DNA of 36,322 nt from Blautia sp. Marseille-P3087 (GTDB lineage Bacteria; Bacillota; Clostridia; Lachnospirales; Lachnospiraceae), in assembly GCF_900120195.1 (NCBI RefSeq), contig NZ_LT635539.1:2337689-2374010 (forward strand). Reading direction: 5' to 3'. This document shows positions 32,650 through 36,322 of this stretch, piece after piece; within the stretch, counting starts at the first letter, position 1; the number at the start of each line of letters is the position of its first letter. The position numbers and the translations under genes are program-made. Under the pieces are notes generated by a model that was not told the DNA's origin, made no database searches, and saw nothing but the letters and a program-made list of their open reading frames with translations.

Positions 32650-34674
32650 ATGGCTAAACAGATTAAATACGGACGTTATCTTCATGGTGGAGATTATAAT
32701 CCGGAACAGTGGCTTGACCGCCCGGATATTCTTCAGAAAGACATCGAATATTTCAAGAAAGCACATATCAACACAGTGTCTGTAGGAATTTTTTCATGGG
32801 CTGTTCTTGAACCGGAAGAAGGAAAATACAACTTCGACTGGCTTGAAGAAATCATCAATAATCTTTATAAAGAGGGAATCTATACTATCCTTGCAACCCC
32901 GTCAGGTGCAAGACCAAAATGGATGGCAGACAAATACGAAGAAGTCCTTCGTATGGACCCGGACAGAACAAGAAGATTCTTCGGCGGCAGACATAACCAC
33001 TGCTTCACCTCTCCGGTATACAGAGAAAAGGTCCATGCGATCGATAAGAAGTTAGCTGAAAGATTCGGCAAACATCCGGCAGTTATGCTGTGGCATATTT
33101 CCAATGAATTTGGCGGTGAATGCCACTGCCCACTGTGTCAGGCGAAGTTCAGAGAGTGGCTGAAAGAGAAATACGGCACGATTGAAAACCTCAACAAACG
33201 CTGGTGTACCACATTCTGGAGTCATATCTACAACAGTTTTGATCAGATTGAAAGTCCGTCCACAAAAGGTGAAAATGAACTTCATGCTCTGAAACTTGAC
33301 TGGAAACGTTTTGTGACAGACCAGACGATTGACTTTATCAAAAATGAAGTAGATGCAATCCGTGAGGGCGGTTCAGAACTGCCTGTAACGGCAAACCTGA
33401 TGTATGATTATGACGGCCTGGATTATAAGAAATTCAAAGATGTTCTCGATATTGTCTCCTGGGATAACTATCCGGGATGGCACAAAAAAGAAGAATATGT
33501 TACAGCTGTTGATGTGGCAATGCAACATGACCTGATGCGCAGTATCAAGAAAGCACCGTTCCTTCTGATGGAATCCTGTCCGTCTGCAACCAACTGGAAA
33601 CCGATCAATAAACTTAAGAAACCGGGAATGCTTCTGGCAGGATCGCTGCAGGCAGTTGCTCACGGTTCTGACAGTGTTCTGTACTTCCAGCTCCGCCAGA
33701 GTCAGGGGGCTTCCGAAAAGTTCCACGGTGCAGTGATCGATCATTACGGCAAAGATGATACCCGTGTTTTCCGCGAAGTGACAGAGGTTGGAGAAGTTCT
33801 GGAACAGATTCAGGAGACGGTTGGAACAACTATGAGATCACAGGCAGCCGTGCTCTATGATCGTGAAAATGACTGGGCAATTGCGGATGTGCAGGGACCG
33901 AGAAATGAAGATATGCATTATCGTGAAAATGTGCAGAAGAACTACCGCGCGCTGAGAGAACAGGGATTGAATGTAGATATTATCGCGATGGAACATGACC
34001 TTGCAGACTACAAAGTTCTGGCAGCTCCGATGGCATATATGTTCAGGGACGGCTACGAAGAAAAACTCCGTGCCTATGTAGAAAACGGCGGAACGCTGGT
34101 ACTTTCCTACTGGTCAGGGCTGGTTGACGGTACTGACAGATGTTTCCTCGGCGGAACTCCGTATGGCCTGATGGATGCAGCCGGAATCCGCAGCACAGAA
34201 ATCGATGCGCTGTATGACTGGGAAGAAAACCATGCGATTCCAGAGGCGGGAAGTCACCTTGGAATCAGCAACGTATATACCTGCAAAAACCTCTGTGAAC
34301 TGGTCGAGGTTTCCGATGCGGAAGTGTTGATGCGCTACGGAGAAGACTTCTATCAGGGATATCCGGTACTGACACACAAAGCATTCGGCAAAGGCCATGT
34401 ATACTATGTATGCGCTGATATGGAACTTGGATTCTATCAGGATTTCTATGGCAAAGTAGCAGCAGAAGCCGGACTGAAATCCCCGGTCGAATTCATTCCG
34501 GAAGGTGTTTCAGTAACAGTCAGAGAAAGTGATGACACAGAATATCTCTTTATCCAGAACTACGCGCGTAAGCCACAGACCGTTGCTGTTCCGGCAGAAT
34601 ATGAACTGCTCTACGGAACTGAAAGCGAAGTCATGGCGCCGCTTCAGACAAGGATTTTGAAGAAAAGAAAATAA
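32650..34674 (+). CDS. GH42 beta-galactosidase
   Basis: 674 residues, ATG at 32650, 11 bases after lacZ with GAGGAG between, so it is in the same operon. The GH42 barrel has the acid/base Glu153 (WHISNEFGGEC) and nucleophile Glu308 (LLMESCPSAT); the zinc-type cysteines appear as CHCPLC shortly after Glu153. The trimerisation domain (about 395-610) and a C-terminal beta domain follow. It is cytoplasmic and attacks beta-galactosides, often longer plant or bifidogenic galactans, so it complements the GH2 enzyme. Several symbols (bgaA, bga, lacA) are used for the family; none is assigned. Confidence 0.95.
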   Translation: MAKQIKYGRYLHGGDYNPEQWLDRPDILQKDIEYFKKAHINTVSVGIFSWAVLEPEEGKYNFDWLEEIINNLYKEGIYTILATPSGARPKWMADKYEEVLRMDPDRTRRFFGGRHNHCFTSPVYREKVHAIDKKLAERFGKHPAVMLWHISNEFGGECHCPLCQAKFREWLKEKYGTIENLNKRWCTTFWSHIYNSFDQIESPSTKGENELHALKLDWKRFVTDQTIDFIKNEVDAIREGGSELPVTANLMYDYDGLDYKKFKDVLDIVSWDNYPGWHKKEEYVTAVDVAMQHDLMRSIKKAPFLLMESCPSATNWKPINKLKKPGMLLAGSLQAVAHGSDSVLYFQLRQSQGASEKFHGAVIDHYGKDDTRVFREVTEVGEVLEQIQETVGTTMRSQAAVLYDRENDWAIADVQGPRNEDMHYRENVQKNYRALREQGLNVDIIAMEHDLADYKVLAAPMAYMFRDGYEEKLRAYVENGGTLVLSYWSGLVDGTDRCFLGGTPYGLMDAAGIRSTEIDALYDWEENHAIPEAGSHLGISNVYTCKNLCELVEVSDAEVLMRYGEDFYQGYPVLTHKAFGKGHVYYVCADMELGFYQDFYGKVAAEAGLKSPVEFIPEGVSVTVRESDDTEYLFIQNYARKPQTVAVPAEYELLYGTESEVMAPLQTRILKKRK

Positions 34675-34684
34675 AACAAAAACA

Positions 34685-34710
34685 GGGGGACTGTCGAGGC
34701 AGTCCCCTTC
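34685..34710 (+). terminator. Terminator hairpin at the end of the galactoside operon
   Basis: GGGGACTG (34686-34693) pairs with CAGTCCCC (34700-34707) around TCGAGG, followed by TTC only. The arms equal those of the hairpin at 27635-27654. The following bases to 34750 hold no gene. Confidence 0.55.
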
Positions 34711-34750
34711 GTTATATAGAAGTTATTTTAAATTTAATGCTTTAAAGTCA

Positions 34751-36322
34751 TTACCGCTGGGTCTTAAGCTTTCTCTTAGCGCCAGCTCCTGCAGCAGCAC
34801 CTATTGAAACGAGCATAAGAATCATATATAACTGCACATCTGTACTGTCACCAGTTTTTGGAGAGGACTTTGTCGTTTTATCCGTTGTACTGGTCACCTT
34901 TGTTGCGTTAGCTGTCTTTGCTGAAGATGCCTCTGTTTCCTTTTTGTTTACTGTAGAAAGTTTTGCAAGCACTGTGTCTTCCTTTTTTATTTCAGTTTCT
35001 GCTTTTGCATCACTAAAATACTTATTACATTTATCGCAGAACCAGTATGTGCTGTTTCCTTCCTCTGTAGCAGTAGCATCCTTCTTCTCTACCTTTTTCA
35101 GATTATGTCCGGTTGCTTTAATCGCTGTCGGATTGCTGATTTCCACGGTTCCTGCTGCGTCTGAGAAAAGCTTTTTGCAGGTCTGGCATTTCCAGTAGGC
35201 TTCATATCCATCTTCAGTGCAGCCGGCGTCTTTCTTTTCTACCTTTTCAAGATTATGACCAGTTGCTTTAATTGCTGTCGGATTGCTGATTTCCGCGGTT
35301 CCGGCTGCGTCTGAGAAAAGCTTTTTGCAGGTCTGGCATCTCCAGTAGGCTTCGTATCCATCTTTTGTGCAGCCGGCGTCTTTCTTTTCTACCTTTTCAA
35401 GATTATGACCGGTTGCTTTAATTGCTGTCGGATTGCTGATTTCCGCGGTTCCGGCTGCGTCTGAGAAAAGCTTTTTGCAGGTGTTACACTTCCAATATGT
35501 TTCGTGTCCATCTTCTATGCAGCCGGCATCTTTCTTTTCTACCTTTTCAAGATTATGACCAGTTGCTTTAATCGCTGTCGGATTGCTGATTTCCGCAGTT
35601 CCGGCTGCGTCTGAGAAAAGCTTTTTGCAGGTCTGGCATCTCCAGTAGGCTTCGTATCCATCTTTTGTGCAGCCGGCATCTTTCTTTTCTACCTTTTCAA
35701 GATTATGGCCAGTTGCTTTAATCGCTGTCGGATTGCTGATTTCCGCGGTTCCTGCTGCGTCTGAGAAAAGCTTTTTGCAGGTCTGGCATCTCCAGTAGGC
35801 TTCGTATCCATCTTTTGTGCAGCCGGCATCTTTCTTTTCTACCTTTTCAAGATTATGACCGGTTGCTTTAATTGCTGTCGGATTGCTGATTTCCGCGGTT
35901 CCGGCTGCGTCTGAGAAAAGCTTTTTGCAGGTGTTACACTTCCAATATGTTTCGTGTCCATCTTCTATGCAGCCGGCGTCTTTCTTTTCTACCTTTTCAA
36001 GATTATGACCAGTTGCTTTAATTGCTGTCGGATTGCTGATTTCCGCGGTTCCTGCTGCGTCTGAGAAAAGCTTTTTGCAGGTCTGGCATCTCCAGTAGGC
36101 TTCGTATCCATCTTTTGTGCAGCCGGCGTCTTTCTTTTCTACCTTTTCAAGATTATGACCGGTTGCTTTAATTGCTGTCGGATTGCTGATTTCCGCGGTT
36201 CCGGCTGCGTCTGAGAAAAGCTTTTTGCAGGTGTTACACTTCCAATATGTTTCGTGTCCATCTTCTATGCAGCCGGCGTCTTTCTTTTCTACCTTTTCAA
36301 GATTATGACCAGTTGCTTTAAT
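34751..36322 (-). CDS. Cell-wall-anchored repeat protein (SPKTG sorting signal), N-terminus beyond window
   Basis: 523 codons are visible, open from the right edge to the TAA at 34753-34751; the frame fits exactly. From about 35000 rightward it consists of repeated 50-residue units, each with YW-R/K-CxxC (for example YWRCQTCKKLFSDAAGT), EISNPTAIKATGHNLEK and VEKKDAGC, so three Cys per unit, resembling small zinc-ribbon or disulfide folds common in Lachnospiraceae adhesins. A diverged last unit (FCDKCNKYFSDAK) and a Thr/Lys/Ala linker lead to SPKTGD (34850-34864), a hydrophobic helix and a basic tail: a sortase signal of the S/PPxTG type known for clostridial sortase B. It is a surface protein of unknown ligand; the functional head lies outside the window. 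Confidence 0.85.
   Translation of the reverse strand: MKATGHNLEKVEKKDAGCIEDGHETYWKCNTCKKLFSDAAGTAEISNPTAIKATGHNLEKVEKKDAGCTKDGYEAYWRCQTCKKLFSDAAGTAEISNPTAIKATGHNLEKVEKKDAGCIEDGHETYWKCNTCKKLFSDAAGTAEISNPTAIKATGHNLEKVEKKDAGCTKDGYEAYWRCQTCKKLFSDAAGTAEISNPTAIKATGHNLEKVEKKDAGCTKDGYEAYWRCQTCKKLFSDAAGTAEISNPTAIKATGHNLEKVEKKDAGCIEDGHETYWKCNTCKKLFSDAAGTAEISNPTAIKATGHNLEKVEKKDAGCTKDGYEAYWRCQTCKKLFSDAAGTAEISNPTAIKATGHNLEKVEKKDAGCTEDGYEAYWKCQTCKKLFSDAAGTVEISNPTAIKATGHNLKKVEKKDATATEEGNSTYWFCDKCNKYFSDAKAETEIKKEDTVLAKLSTVNKKETEASSAKTANATKVTSTTDKTTKSSPKTGDSTDVQLYMILMLVSIGAAAGAGAKRKLKTQR
35011..36322. repeat. Tandem array of 150-base units
   Basis: The word CTGAGAAAAGCTTTTTGCAG occurs at 35161, 35311, 35461, 35611, 35761, 35911, 36061 and 36211, exactly 150 bases apart. 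Two unit types alternate: A with GTCTGGCAT after the word and B with GTGTTACAC. In + order they run A (variant), A, B, A, A, B, A, B. A diverged unit lies at about 35011-35160. The array continues past the window edge. Confidence 0.95.

Noticed and set aside
35011..36322. CRISPR array
   Set aside because: The repeats are 150 bases with no spacers, stay in one open frame and encode a surface protein.

Overview
The window looks like a chromosomal segment of an anaerobic gut Firmicute of the Lachnospiraceae (a Blautia/Mediterraneibacter-like genus is my guess from family knowledge; the species cannot be fixed by reading). Supporting signs are strong AGGAGG-type ribosome binding sites, a pyruvate formate-lyase operon, the paired TIGR03915/TIGR03916 DNA-repair genes, CUT1 sugar transport without its own ATPase, and a surface protein ending in an SPKTG sorting signal.

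Region 1 (1-2690) is the right-hand end of an integrative conjugative element: the start of a leftward excisionase gene, a divergent Cro/CI-like regulator, a tyrosine integrase, an inverted-repeat cluster after the integrase, and a both-ends-truncated VirD4/TraG fragment. Region 2 (2673-6008) is a compact cassette: an Rrf2-type repressor divergent from three tandem macrodomain-type sirtuins (SirTM). In these the canonical catalytic His is Gln, Glu and Gln in order. The usual SirTM partners (macrodomain protein, GcvH-like carrier, lipoate ligase) are not in the window. This is the most unusual gene set here.

Region 3 (6142-14927) is housekeeping and accessory: a multi-pass membrane protein, peptidase T, the TIGR03915 and TIGR03916 repair pair under a promoter that carries two LexA-like boxes and seems to give a leaderless mRNA, an alpha/beta hydrolase, an SseB-domain protein, a frameshifted transglutaminase-like exported protein, a NifX-His/Cys linker-SlyD fusion, and a flavodoxin. 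A 716-base gene-poor stretch (14928-15643) follows. It holds a stray copy of an FKBP gene 3' end, a terminator and the promoter of the next operon.

Region 4 (15445-20867) is an operon of a YfhO-type giant membrane protein, a protein with a possible PilZ-like N-terminus and a UbiV-like C-terminus, and a U32 (UbiU-like) protein with many cysteines. Region 5 (20979-24124) is pflB-pflA with a structured leader, followed by a permease C-terminal remnant. Region 6 (24485-34674) is a beta-galactoside utilisation locus: AraC regulator, DUF6106-like protein, solute-binding protein, two CUT1 permeases, GH2 and GH42 beta-galactosidases. Two AraC-type direct repeats lie in front of the transporter promoter. 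Region 7 (34751-36322) is the C-terminal part of a leftward cell-wall-anchored protein built of perfectly phased 150-base (50-residue) cysteine-bearing repeats.

All assignments come from reading the sequence and recalled family motifs; no database search was run.
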